Shown here piece after piece: positions 1 through 10,723 of a stretch of 64,000 nt of DNA. Location: NCBI RefSeq assembly GCF_003255815.1, contig NC_037668.1:66213196-66277195 (forward strand), given 5' to 3'. Positions within the stretch are counted from its first letter, which is position 1, and every line of letters begins with the position of its first letter. This DNA comes from Theropithecus gelada (Eukaryota; Chordata; Mammalia; Primates; Cercopithecidae). Position numbers and translations under genes: made by a program. Below the pieces are notes generated by a model, which saw only the letters and a list, made by a program, of their open reading frames with translations, searched no databases and was not told the DNA's origin.

Positions 1-149
1 GTGAATGGCCACAGATTTCAATGTTCTCTGTAGCTAAATGTGAAAAATAAAATAGCAACACCTTGCATTCGTATAAAGTGATGGAAAGGTAATATAATTG
101 TGTATTTATACAGTGTCTTACAATGTGCAGTAGCTTTGTGTACATAAGA

Positions 150-402
150 CAATTCATGGATTTGGGAGTCGGGCTGTCTGGGTTTGAATTCTAGCTTCCT
201 AACTTCCTAACTGAATAACCTCAGGCAAGCCACTTAACCTTTCTAGGCCTCAGCTTCCTCATCTGTAAAATGGGCATATCCTATCCACTTCATAGTATTG
301 TTATGAGGATTAAATCAGATAATTCACATAAAGCACTTAATACATTTCCCAACACATAGTAACTGCGTGGTACATGATAGCTATTGCAATCATTATTGTC
401 AT
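150..402 (+). repeat. MIR SINE
   Basis: The stretch follows the MIR consensus in order: the 'gggtttgaattctagc' box, the core 'cctcaggcaagccacttaacc', then 'cctcatctgtaaaatgggc' near 255-275, and the 3' part 'gttatgaggattaaatcaga'. MIRs are ancient tRNA-derived SINEs, long inactive. It is nearly full length. No target-site duplication is visible, as expected for its age. Confidence 0.88.
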
Positions 403-1215
403 CATTAACATCATATTGTAGACTGGCTTATATTCATTATTTCCTGTGGTTCCCACATTTACCCTGTAAGTTAAGCAGGATAATAACAGTAGTGTCATTA
501 TAGAAACAGGTAAGATTGAGCTCAAAAGGTACCTTGCTAGACCAAGGCCCTGTGGCAAGGAGGTGGCAGGACAAAGTATGTGTTTTTACCACCAGTCATA
601 AAAGGGACACTATCAGAAATAAAGCAGGTTTTACACAGAGGTCTGGTTCCTGGGCCAATGTTCCTTTTACTGAGAAACTTGTCTGTCATCACTCTTTTTA
701 AGACAGAGATGGTTTACTGTTTTCTACCTTTAACAACAACAAAAAAAGAAGCTATGGCACTGTGACGGTCAGGGTCCTGTGTACGGCAGATCCAGAAATC
801 AGGACAAGACAGGAACAGATAACAGATGTCCCCTGTAGAGCTGAATTTCACAGAATCAGAATAAACTGCCGTGGGCTCATCAGAAAATTCCTCCAGTAAT
901 TATAAAAGTCTTAAACGTGCAATAACAAATTCATGCAACACCACCTCCTGGCCACACAGACCGAATGAACCACTGTAGGTACGAACTGCTACAAGTATGG
1001 GAGCTTTCTGTCACTCCACACTTCAGAAAAGATAAAAGACTGAACTAAAATGAATATAAAGATGGCTGTTTAAATTCATTAAAGAGATAGTTACACATGC
1101 TCTGAAAAGAGAGTTGTTAGGCACCTACCATGGGCAAGATGTGTCAGAGATGTCTAGATATAAAGATAACAATCTTTGAGAAGTTTCAAAACAGAGGGGA
1201 AAAAATGCAAATACA
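403..1215. other. Stretch without recognised gene; possible L2 remnant at its end
   Basis: I see no recognisable gene or clear repeat here. Short open frames (about 60 codons) overlap in two frames and have no codon-like character. From about 1110, 'ggcacctaccatgggcaag' resembles the antisense 3' end of L2, and the match may resume after the Alu at 1553, but it is weak. Confidence 0.4.
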
Positions 1216-1226
1216 AAAGAACTTCA

Positions 1227-1541
1227 GGCCGAGCACAGTGGCTCACGCCTGTAATCCCAACACTTTGGGAGGCTGAGGCGGGCTGATCACCTGAGGCCAG
1301 TAGTTCAAGACCAGCCTGGCCAACATGGTGAAACCCTGTCTCTACTAAAAATAAAAAAAAATTAGTTGGGCGTGGTGGTACATGCCTGAATCTATTCGGG
1401 AGGCTGAGGCAGGAGAATCGCTTGAACGCTTGAACCCGGGAGGTAGAAGTTGCAGTGAGCCGAGGTCGCACCACTGCACACCAGTCTGGGCGACAGAGCA
1501 AGACTCCATCTCAGAAAAAAGAAAAAAAAAAAAAAAGAAAG
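1227..1541 (+). mobile_element. Alu SINE (S-like), full length
   Basis: Both Alu monomers are present in the sense direction, from 'ggccgagcacagtggctcac' to an A-rich tail mixed with 'gaaa'. A perfect 11-bp target-site duplication, aaagaacttca, lies at 1216-1226 and 1542-1552. Inside the right monomer 'cttgaacg' is repeated around 1420-1436, a small private duplication. Subfamily is judged only by overall similarity to S types. Confidence 0.97.
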
Positions 1542-1552
1542 AAAGAACTTCA

Positions 1553-2200
1553 ATTTAAAGCAGCAAATATTAAGTGCCTTAACAGTTTCTTTTGGAACGT
1601 CTATCAAGCAATTTCTATCAGCTAAGGCAAAAGTCTGAAATTCCTCCAAACCAATGTTCTCTTGGTTACTTTCAACCAAAAAAAACTGCCAGGTGGGTTC
1701 AGCCTCTCTGGAGGCCGTCAGTAGGCAAAACCTCTTCAATATCTTCAAGCAGTAAAGAGAAACACAGCCATCCTGATGTAATAATGGGATGGATGGGGAA
1801 GCTATAAATTTCTTTGGATTTATGATTTGGCTGTCTCCCTCACCTCCGTCTGTGCCAAACCATACGGGGACGCTCCAGATTAATCATCTGTGGAAAAAGT
1901 ACATTACTGCAAGGTGCATATTCTCACTCAAGTGCTTTCAACCAGACCCTGGGAAGCTGGCGAGAGGCTTTCGGGACAGGAGCTTCACAGAGGACATCAC
2001 GTATTTGGCCTCTCCTGTACCTCACTGCTGTCTAAACCTGGGATGGAAAGAAATGCTTTCAGGATCAGGGAGAATAGAAAAGTGACGCAGGCTTGAGTGT
2101 AAACCTCAGTGTGAGGCTGGGCAGCTGCCAAGCAAGCCACCTGAATAAGTGACTTGGGGGTGACACCTCATCTGGTCTGTCCTGAGAGACTTTAGCCACC
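1553..2200. other. Unique sequence, nothing recognised
   Basis: Moderately GC-balanced sequence without a recognisable repeat or gene. Overlapping small open frames between 1592 and 2096 lie in different frames and show no known domain. Confidence 0.4.
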
Positions 2201-2204
2201 AGGG

Positions 2205-2355
2205 GCAGGCTGATGTCGTGGAAAGAGGCGGGCTTTGGAGGAATGCTGGTTCACATTCTGGTTCTGCCACTTGGTGTGTGAACCTCAGCAAGGTTTCAGT
2301 TTCCTTTCCTAAAAAGGACAGAACCCCTATTCTAGAGAGTGGTTGTCGTGGTGAG
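2205..2355 (+). repeat. MIR SINE, 5' part (interrupted)
   Basis: This matches the first half of MIR: a 'ttctggttctgccacttgg' box, then a diverged 'cctcagcaaggtttcagttt', ending with 'ggttgtcgtggtgag'. The element is cut at about 2355 by an LTR and resumes at 2879. Confidence 0.65.
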
Positions 2356-2878
2356 CTTCTAAATTGGCTCCCATCCTAGGATTCATGCCCTTATATAATC
2401 TCTGCCCCTTGGGTGTGAGCTGGATCTAGTGACTCACCTCTGATAAAAAGAATATGGCAAATATGATGGGATGTCACTTCTAAGACTTAGACATAAGAGT
2501 ATGACCTCCATCTTGCTTGCATTCTCTCTTGGCCCTTTCCCCATGCTGCTGCCTTGCTGTGAGCTGTCCAGTGGAGAGGACCATGTGGCAAAGAACTAAG
2601 TACCGCCTCTAGCCAGCAGCCCACAAGGAGCTGAATCCTCCCAACAACCCCATGAAGGAACTCAGAAACAGATCCTCCCCCAAGTCGAGCCTTAAGATGA
2701 TATAGCCCAGGCAACACTTTGATTGTAGCTTACGAGAGACCCTGAGACAGAGGATCCAACTATGCTACATGCAAATTCCTGAGTCAGAGAAACTGTGAGA
2801 TAATAAGTGGCTATTGTTTGAAACCACTAAGTTTGGGGATAATTTGTTATGCAGCAATGGATAACTAATACAGTAACA
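2356..2878 (+). mobile_element. MaLR-type solo LTR (MLT1-like)
   Basis: The sequence has the layout of an MLT1-class LTR, an old non-autonomous ERVL-MaLR element. Landmarks are 'atatgatgggatgtcactt', 'ccccaagtcgagcct', 'aaactgtgagataataa' and the 3' end 'ggataactaatacag'. No internal region follows, so this is a solo LTR. It splits a MIR; the imperfect pair gtgag (2351-2355) and ctgag (2879-2883) may be the remains of the 5-bp target duplication. Exact subfamily is not assigned. Confidence 0.82.
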
Positions 2879-2945
2879 CTGAGAATTTAATAAGGTACCA
2901 TATGCCATAGCTAGTCCATACATGGTAGCTGTTATCATTAGCAGG
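2879..2945 (+). repeat. MIR SINE, 3' part (after LTR)
   Basis: 'gagaatttaataaggtacc' and 'catggtagctgttatcatta' continue the MIR consensus exactly where the piece ending at 2355 stopped. The two pieces are one element split by the LTR. Confidence 0.62.
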
Positions 2946-3369
2946 AGATGGACCCACTGCCTTCCAATTCATTTGTAGAAAGATGGTGGCATGGAGGCTG
3001 GGAAAGGAAAGGAGATGGCATTTTCCAGGAAATCATGAACTAAGCAGAAACTCAAAAGAGAAATACAACCAAGTGCCAACTATTTTTTGACAGGTGATCA
3101 TCTCCCTTCTCCATAGTCCCAAAGTATTTCTTTTGTGCCATGATTACAGAACCAGCAAGGCTGGCCAGATGCTGTGCCATTGTCCCTTTTCCCCTTCTCC
3201 TGTCCTCAAAGGTAGGGGTCATGCCTTCATTTCCTGACTCCATCACAGCGTCAAACACCATCCTTTGCTGATGAGAATAGTGTGTAATTGTTCTTTTTCC
3301 CATTCTAAAAAATTTGATAAATTTTTTCTTCCATTTTATTTCCTTTTGGGATTCTCGTCTTCTCAAAGT

Positions 3370-3640
3370 CCAGTTCACAGGCATCCTTCTCTCCACAGTC
3401 TCCCCAACCTGTAGCTCTCCTTCAAGATTATTTACTCCTTCTATGCTTCTCTGCAGAGCAACACTGCTGTTATCCAGCTCTTTATTAGAATTAGTGAATT
3501 AGTGTGTTGTATTCATCTCTCCCTATAGCTGACAGCCTCCAGAACAGCAGGGGCAATCTGTCTTATTCATTCTTGGGAGCTACAGTGGCCACTCCAAGTT
3601 TGAAGTAGGTTCTCAGAACCAGTGACTGGAGGAATAAATT
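3370..3640 (+). repeat. L2 LINE 3' end, diverged
   Basis: The order 'agcctccagaacagcagggg', 'ctgtcttattcattctt' and 'tgaagtaggttctcagaacc' resembles the L2 3' end. The match is loose and could cover only the second half. Confidence 0.45.
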
Positions 3641-4470
3641 ATTTCAAACCATTCTCTGAGATTTGAATAAACAAACCTCTGAGGACAAAATGAGGGGGAA
3701 AAGCTCAGAGGACACATCACAAATTGCAACAGACTTTTTCAAACCCACTAGGGGCCATCAAGTCCCTTCCAAGCCAACCAAGTTTAAGAACTTGTGGGAT
3801 CTTGCAGGTTTCTTTTCTAAGCATGTTGTAGATCCCTGCTGGCACCATTCCCAGGGCAAAGAAAATGGAGCTGTTAACATTGCACCCACAATGAAAGGAA
3901 GACCAGGTTAGCGAACACAAGCATACATTGTTAGAAACATAATTCAAGTGGGTACAACGAATAAGAACTTCTGGAATTCACTACCAAAGTCAAAGCCCAA
4001 CCCATGTTCCCCTGACCCCTTCCCTGGCTCCAGTACACAATTAATCAGAACCCTAGTCCCACAGGAATTGCACCTCCACACAGAACATGGTTTTGTGTTA
4101 AGAAGAGCAAAGCCTCCGGTGATTTCATGGTTCTCCCAACTTCCTTCTTCTGCAACAGACAGGGGCAGCCAAAGATGCCATAAACCAGTGGGGAGGGGGA
4201 GTGCCAGGGATGAGGCTTGACAGCATTACAGCCATTAATGAAGATGAAGTGGGGCAATAACTCCTGAGAACTTGCTCACCAGAATGCCTGCTGCCTTGGC
4301 AACTCCTCCTTCCTGAGGGTCATCTGAACTTACAGCTGGCCTAGCCCGGGGCTGAGGGAGGACTCTGTGACTCAGTTCCTGGACATAGGATGTAGGCACT
4401 GGAGCCACCAAGTAAACCACAGATAGGCCTGAGCCCGGGCCTCGCTACTTTAGATGCCCTCATTTTGAAG
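3641..4470. other. Unique sequence, nothing recognised
   Basis: No repeat or gene is recognised. Open frames of 60-90 codons occur on both strands and overlap, which argues against coding. Confidence 0.4.
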
Positions 4471-5050
4471 CATTGGTCAGCATCCACCTGGTGGCAGTTG
4501 GTAAGAATAACCCACTCAAGCTGGTGACTGGTCATCACCTGCCTGCTTGGCAGTGGTGACTCAGCACTAACCTGCTTGATGGTGGTTGGTCAACATTTGT
4601 CTGCCTGGTGGTGATTGGTCAGGACTTAATTTCTTGGTTAGGACCTACCTACTGGGCAGTGGTTGGTCAGTACCTACCTACTTGGCAGTGGCTCATCAGT
4701 ACCCATGCCTACTTGGTAGTGGTCAGTACCTGCCTGCCTGGTGGTGGGTGGTCAGCTCCTGCCTGCCTGGTGGTGGGTGGTCTGCACCTAACTGCCTGGT
4801 GGTGCTTGGTCAGTACCTGCCTGCCTGGCGGTGCTTGGTCAGTACCTGTCTGCCTGGCAGTGCTTGGTCAGCACCTGTCTGCCTGGTGGTGCTTGGTCAG
4901 CGCCTGCTGCCTGGTGATGCTTGGTCAGCTCCTGCCTGCCTGGTGGTGCTTGGTCAGTACCTGTCTGCCTGGTGGTGGTTGGTCAGCACCTGCTGCCTGG
5001 TGGTGCTTGGTCAGCACCTTCCTGTTTAGTGCTCAGCACTTGTCTGGTGA
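4471..5050 (+). repeat. 29-bp minisatellite, about 18-20 copies
   Basis: A tandem array with a 28-29 bp unit. The unit contains 'ctgcctgcctggtggtgctt' followed by 'ggtcagyac'. Copies between about 4720 and 5015 are nearly identical, while those from 4471 to 4720 are degenerate and vary in length. Because 29 is not a multiple of three, two frames stay open through the array (147 and 150 codons). These are a by-product of the repeat, not genes. The plus strand is strongly G/T-biased. Confidence 0.93.
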
Positions 5051-5261
5051 ACCCAGTTAGCCAGTGCTGTCCATGAGCAGACCTATGAATTAAGTGAGGA
5101 CACTTGTCAAGGAGATCTAGGTCTGGAAGAAGGGTGGGGCAAAAGAAGAAAGAAACATTCATTCCATACTTTACATTTCATGGGCATTTTATCACCTTTC
5201 TTTCTTTTGATCTTTACCAAAACTCTATCAAATATATGCAGCCAACCCACATTTACAAAGG

Positions 5262-5400
5262 CATTCATTCATTTATTTAACAGATGTTTTGGGAGCACCT
5301 ATTCTGGGCCCCACTCTTGGGAAGTTCTGGGGAGAGATGAATAAAATGCAACACGTGCTCTCAAAGTGCACAGACTCCAATAGAGACAAGGACATCATCG
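5262..5400 (-). repeat. L2 LINE 3' end (antisense)
   Basis: 'cattcattcatttatttaac', then 'gggagcacctattctgggc' and 'gtgctctcaaagtgcacag' follow the reverse complement of the L2 3' terminus. Confidence 0.7.
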
Positions 5401-5404
5401 CACC

Positions 5405-5668
5405 TATCCTAATAACAGCTAACATTACTGTGCACTTCTACACACAGGGCACTGTTCTGAGCACTTCATGGCCAATAGTTCACTTAATCCTCACAACAAC
5501 TCTTTCAGGTAAATATTATCATCTCCATTTTACGGATAAGAAAACTGAAACCCACAAAATTAAACTAAATTCTCCAGGTTCTCACAGCTAACAAATGGCA
5601 GTGGTAGAATTTGAACCCAGGAGGTCTGGCTCTAAAGCCTATACCCTTGGACCCTATATTCTAGCCAT
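5405..5668 (-). repeat. MIR SINE (antisense), near full length
   Basis: Antisense MIR landmarks in order: 'aataacagctaacattactg', 'aatcctcacaacaactctt', 'tccattttacggataagaaa', 'gaatttgaacccaggaggtc' and 'ggctctaaagcctatac'. Confidence 0.88.
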
Positions 5669-5844
5669 CTAGATAATCAAGGCCAATGTGACATGTTGAG
5701 TATCAGCTTAGAAATGTCCACCTTGCTATTGTGAAGAAGACTAGGTATGGCAGGAGAGAGGAGAATCAGGGAGAGGGGCTAATTTAAACAGATCCTCTCC
5801 AGAGCCCACAAGACTCCTATCACTTCCATTTTTTAAGGCTTTGG

Positions 5845-6115
5845 TATGTTAAAGTAAATATATAAATTCAAATTTATACAATTTTGGTGTATATGTTTAT
5901 ATTTAACAAATGACTTTGATGCATATGTGATATAATGCAATTATAACTGCATTATATAACTGATATATCACAAATGTGATATAATTACATATATCACATA
6001 ATTGCATATATCACATAATTGATATATCACATAATGTGATATAACTGCATTATATCAATATGTAATTGCATTTTATCACATAATTGCATAATTGTCATTG
6101 TGCTATTCACAAAAA
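5845..6115. repeat. AT-rich tract with 17-bp tandem repeat and palindromes
   Basis: Very AT-rich DNA. The 17-mer catatatcacataattg occurs at 5988-6004 and 6005-6021, with decayed relatives on both sides. Blocks such as 'tatatcacaaatgtgatata' are self-complementary, so the region could form hairpins or cruciforms. No gene is seen. Confidence 0.75.
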
Positions 6116-6374
6116 TATTTCAAGATTACAATAACATATTGATTCAGTGTGCATTTCAGGTGTGATGGTCCTATAACAGAGAACAGACCACATTCCAAGA
6201 AAACATCATCCTCTTTCAGTCTTGTCAATGTACTTCTGTGACTGGCTGAAAGTTTTCACTTGGAGATAATGTCAAAAATTTACATTTCTTGTCCTCTGTG
6301 ATTGATGGTCTGAGAGCTAAATGGCCTTCCAGGTCTCCTGTGACTGGCCTTGACTTTTAGCAATGTCACGAAGT

Positions 6375-6560
6375 CCAAGAGGCAATGCGGTGCACAGCAG
6401 CACTGCATGAATTCAATTCTCAGTTCTGTTGCTTACTAGCTGTGTGATCTTGGGTAGGTCATTTAAATGATTTTTGCCTCAGTTTCCCCATTAGTAAAAC
6501 AGAAATAATATTATCTACCTCCTAGGTTTGCTGTGAGCATTAAATATGTGATTAGTATAG
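6375..6560 (+). repeat. MIR SINE
   Basis: 'gttgcttactagctgtgtga' and 'tgcctcagtttccccattag' with 'ctcctaggtttgctgtgagc' follow the MIR core and 3' half. Confidence 0.85.
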
Positions 6561-6599
6561 AAGGAGATGTACACACAAATGTACTCCTCAAACATCTAT

Positions 6600-7660
6600 T
6601 ATCCTGCCCTGAGCCATGACCATGCATGGCCTTAGGAGGTACAAAGATGAGTAGGACAAGAGATCAGCTCTGGGGCAGTGGTACAGCCTAGTAGGAAGTC
6701 AGACTCTGCAACGGGTTCCTTTGGAGCAGCTGATCCTAACCCTACCTGTGAGACTATCTGTTGGATGGCAGACTCTGAGCTCCAGTCTGGCTGCTCCTCA
6801 ACTCAGAATGCGGTGAGTGGAAAAGAGTGGGAAGTCACCCTGTGAGTAGGGTCACCACAGCACATAATATGCCACGTGACTCAGGGCTCAGGCCATACTA
6901 GCGAGCTGCTCTGACACTTTCTAATTGCTTCAAAGGCCTGACACATTTGGCTTATAGACTGCTCTCACTCCTTAAAATTATATGCAATCCCATATTCTAC
7001 CTTGGAATTAAATTTAAGTTAGAGAATGTTTTAAAGCCACACTTTTTATCAATTGCAGGAAATTTGGGGAGAAAAAAAACAAATGGAGAAAATCGAAATC
7101 ACCCATCACCCCACCACCCAGAGGCAACCACTGTTCACTTCTTTCCAATCCTTTCCGTATACATTTTTAACACAGTTGAGATCATACTGTATAATCAATT
7201 TTGTATCTTGCTTTTCAGAAATGTGAATTTAAAAGTCAAGCACCCAAGAACCCCAGCTATCTCATCAACACTTCAGATGCCTCAGAAACACATTGGAATT
7301 TTTAAAAATTGATTCTACAAATCTCCCCCTTCCACTTCTCTTCTGACCACGTGGGGTTTGCAGCAGAATACACACGATATAGACACATTCCCTGAAGTGT
7401 AATAGATTTGAATTGCACACAAGTTGGAGAATGAATGTCTAAATAATTAGGAGGTTAATTAATCTAAAATATTGGAGGATGAAAGAAATTTGAAGCTACA
7501 GATTCGACAGAGGTCTTCACAGCTGTCTTGCTAGTGAAAATAGAGGAAAGTGGGAGACTGAGGAACTGAGGATGGTTCAGAGCCAGCTGGCCACAGTTGG
7601 CCACGCCCAATGTGCATCCGGCTCTTTCCAACCTACTGACTTGACTATATGGTTCTTGTG
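6600..7660. other. Mostly unrecognised; ancient repeat-like patch at 7110-7235
   Basis: No gene is seen; a 121-codon frame at 6947-7312 has no recognisable domain. The patch with 'cagaggcaaccactgttcac' and 'gatcatactgtataatcaat' resembles sequences found in old interspersed repeats, possibly an L1 or MER 3' region. I cannot name the family. Confidence 0.35.
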
Positions 7661-7678
7661 GTCAAGAGGCCTCCTGGC

Positions 7679-7985
7679 GACCCGGCATAGTGGCTCACGC
7701 CTGTAATCCCAGCACTTTGGGAGGCCGAGGTGGGCAGATTACCTGAAGTCAGGAGTTTGAGACCAGGCTGGCCAACATAGTAAAACCCTGTCTCCACTAA
7801 AAATACAAAAATAAATTATCCGGGCATGGTGGTGTGTGCCTATAATCCCATCTATTCAGGAGGCTGAGGCATTAGAGTCGCTGGAACCCAGGAGGCGGAG
7901 GTTGCAGTGAGCCAAGATCATTTCACTGTACTCCAGCCTGGGTGACAGAGCAAGACTATCTCAAAAATAAAATAAAATTAAAAAA
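7679..7985 (+). mobile_element. Alu SINE (S-like), full length
   Basis: Sense Alu from 'gacccggcatagtggctcac' through both monomers to a mixed A-rich tail 'aaaaataaaataaaatta'. Flanks 'agaggcctcc' (before) and 'agaggactcc' (after) look like a target-site duplication with one mismatch. Confidence 0.96.
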
Positions 7986-8029
7986 CTAGAGGACTCCCCA
8001 CTGGCATCTCATGCAGAAATGTTATGAAA

Positions 8030-8265
8030 GAGGCTTAGCGTTCAGGTGCTCTAGCCAGTCAATCTAGGTTCCAATTCAGGCATTTCTGCCTATTAATTTT
8101 TTGACTGTGGGCAAATTATTTCATCTCTCTGAACCTCAGTCTTCTCATCTATAAACAGGGATGATATTAACAGCGCCTGTCTCATAGTGTTGTAATGATT
8201 AATTCAGCTTACATACTTAAAAGATTCCAAACACATAGTAAAATCTTAGTAAATCTTAGTTCTTA
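8030..8265 (+). repeat. MIR SINE
   Basis: 'gactgtgggcaaattatttc', 'tgaacctcagtcttctcatc' and 'ctcatagtgttgtaatgat' follow MIR in order, ending near 'cacatagtaaaatcttagta'. Confidence 0.82.
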
Positions 8266-8413
8266 CTAGCTGGGAAGCAATGTATTCCAGAGCAGTGGCT
8301 TTCTCATATTTTTTGACTATGACTGTAGTAAGAAATATAGCTTACATCATGACTCAGTACATAAAAATATACATGTCATTGTTGTGCATATGTATATGTA
8401 CATGTGTACATAA

Positions 8414-8436
8414 ACACACACACACACACACACACA
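8414..8436 (+). repeat. (AC)n microsatellite
   Basis: About 11 uninterrupted AC units, followed by 'tatat'. Confidence 0.95.
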
Positions 8437-8624
8437 TATATTTCATTAAATGCTAGTTATCCTTGCCTGTGCAATGCAGTCATATTTTCCATTTTAGCCT
8501 ATTTCACCTTTTGTCTTTTGAAGGCACATGATCAGATCTATGTCATCTTTGAAAATACTAGCTGCAACTCACTAAATGGATTTCATGACTCACCACTGAG
8601 TCTCAGTCAGCAGTTCGAAAGATT

Positions 8625-8845
8625 CTGGCTTAATGGAAAGCATATAGATCTTGGCGCAAGAAAAACCTGGGATCCAGTCTCAGCTCTGTCACTTTTTACA
8701 TATGTAACCACAGGTGGAGTTTTATTGTTTGTTGAATCTGATCTTCAGTTTCCTCATCTGTAAAATAAAGATAGTGGTCATCTTACCAGATTATAACATG
8801 GCCTAAGACCAGGCACTTAGTAGGTACTCAGTAAGTTGTAGCTTT
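8625..8845 (+). repeat. MIR SINE
   Basis: 'gatccagtctcagctctgtc', 'cagtttcctcatctgtaaaa' and 'aggcacttagtaggtactca' mark a nearly complete MIR. Confidence 0.82.
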
Positions 8846-8849
8846 CTTG

Positions 8850-9595
8850 ATTTATCTGCTTTGCTATGCAGACGGGACTCTGAGAGAGTCTTGCCTCCAT
8901 TACCAATGCCTTTGGGACCTCCAAATGCAATTACCATGAGGCTTTGTCTCAGGACTCAGTATGGAAGAGCTTTGAGGTCTATGATGCCCTCACTTAACAG
9001 CACGCTTCCAAGTCCTGCTATTTGGATTTGATTTTTTAAAGTACTTCCTTTATTTTAATTCAGACCCCAGGGACCTGGAGAGTACACCGCTGCTTTTTCC
9101 CAATAAAAATCAGACCAGTAATAAGCATATTGCATCTGAAATGGTGAAGCTGGGTGCGCCTTCAAAGGGCACGCATTAGGACTTGGCTCACTCCCAGCCT
9201 GGGTTACAGCGTCAATTTCCCTGGAGGAAATGGGAAGTCCTGCCACAGTCTTGCAGGCTGGTCGGCTGTAAGAAAATTTGGCTTTAACCAACTGCTTTAT
9301 GACGGGGCCCCTGAGACACTAAGAGGAGAAAGAAATTGTCTGAGGTACACAGCATAGGAGTGGCAAATTGGGACTTACGCCCTACAACTCATACCCCATC
9401 TTGGAAATCTGAACAAGGAATTATCCAAGAGGGTCAGCCCTCTTGGTCTCCCGAGCCTGACCATAAGAAAGCTCCTCTTTGCTCAACAGGCTTTAGTTAT
9501 CAGAGGCATTTTCATTCCTAGGGAGGACAATTTCAAGACCGATAACCTTACAAAAACAATTTCAGTAGTTAAAATTTTAAAAAATATATATATAT
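8850..9595. other. Unique sequence, nothing recognised
   Basis: No repeat family is recognised. Three overlapping open frames of 61-78 codons on opposite strands have no known domain. A short (AT)n lies at about 9582-9594. Confidence 0.4.
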
Positions 9596-9597
9596 CA

Positions 9598-9832
9598 CTC
9601 ACTAGATGCCAGGCATCATTTTAACTGTTCAACACATCTTCACTCATTAATTTTCTCAGCCCTGTGAGATAAATCTGATTATCCCCGGTGTTAGGAGTAT
9701 GTTAGAAAAACAGAGGCACAAGGGGATGAAGTAATTTGCCAGAATTCCCATAACTAGAAAGCAACAGATCTGAGATTTGAACCCGGGTAGTCTGGCTCGG
9801 GTCTGTAACCTTAAATGCCTCAGCCCCCTGGG
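9598..9832 (-). repeat. MIR SINE (antisense)
   Basis: 'ctagatgccaggcatcattt', 'gaaaaacagaggcacaaggg', 'gatttgaacccgggtagtc' and 'tggctcgggtctgtaacc' are antisense MIR landmarks. Confidence 0.83.
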
Positions 9833-10070
9833 ACTAGCATGAGCAGCTAACACGAGGTCTGGGCTACAATGGCCTATGCAGCTCTTTACCTGTGCCCAGA
9901 GCTGTCTTTTCTAGAAGCTGCAAGGACAAACACTGTGAAGAAACCTCCATTCTGAAACAGTAAAAGGGCCAAATAGCCTGAGAGGAAAGAAGTGGTTTGT
10001 TTGTCAATGGTACCCTCCTGTTTGGGAGCGGGGTGATGGCTCTTGACCCATTCATCAAACACACATGTTC

Positions 10071-10074
<4 letters not shown>

Positions 10075-10103
<29 letters not shown>

Positions 10104-10520
10104 CAAATGGAGCCTCATTCTGTCACCCAGGCTGGAGTGCAATAGTGCAGTCTTAGCTCACTGCAACCTCTACCTTCCAGGTTCAAGAGATTCTCCTGCC
10201 TCAGCCTCTTGAGTAGCTGGGATTACAGGCATGTACCACCACACCTGGCTAATCTTTGTATTTTTAGTAGAGACAGTGTTTCACCATGTTGGCCAGGCTC
10301 GTCTCAAACTCCTGACCTCAAGTGATCCACCTGCCTCAGCATCCCAAAGTGCTGGGATTACAGGCAGGTACCACTACACCCGGCTAATCTTTGTATTTTT
10401 AGTAGAGACAGGGCTTCACCATGTTGACCAGGCTGGTCTCAAACTCCTAACCTCAAGTGATCTACCTGCCTTGGCCTCCCAAAGTGTTGGGATTATAGGC
10501 AGGAGCCACCGTGCCCAGCC
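10075..10520 (-). mobile_element. Alu SINE (antisense) with 135-bp internal tandem duplication
   Basis: Starts with a T-rich stretch (tail complement) and ends 'gtgcccagcc'. A normal Alu has two 'gggattacaggc' boxes, one per monomer. Here there are three, at 10219-10230, 10354-10365 and 10489-10500, spaced exactly 135 bp apart. The two 135-bp copies share private features such as 'gctaatctttgta' yet differ at roughly a tenth of positions, so the duplication is not recent. Unequal exchange between the two boxes explains it. Flanks 'aaacacacatgttct' and 'aaacacatattttct' suggest an imperfect target duplication around the whole element. Confidence 0.95.
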
Positions 10521-10644
10521 AAACACATATTTTCTAAAGACCATGCCAGGCACATGGCTGGGCTCTGAGGACTCAAAGATGCACACACTCTCTGCCTCAA
10601 GTAGGTAACAACCTAGGAACCAAAAAGTTGGTAATGACCCTTTT

Positions 10645-10723
10645 GAAGCTCTTGCTGTGGGTCAAACACGGTGTTCAGGGCTTCGTACACAGAACATCGT
10701 CTCCTCCTCTTGAGCCTGACATT
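10645..10723 (-). repeat. MIR SINE (antisense), part interrupted by LTR
   Basis: 'gtgggtcaaacacggtgttc' followed by 'tcctcctcttgagcctgac' is consistent with the 3' half of an antisense MIR. The match resumes after the LTR at 11084. Confidence 0.5.

Noticed and set aside
4586..5060. Two overlapping frames of 147 and 150 codons rich in Trp, Leu and Cys
   Set aside because: They are the 29-bp minisatellite read in different frames; the repeat unit contains no stop, so any frame stays open.
10231..10608. 125-codon frame
   Set aside because: It is antisense Alu; peptides such as 'SLLKLLTSSDPPASASQ' types are well-known translations of Alu.
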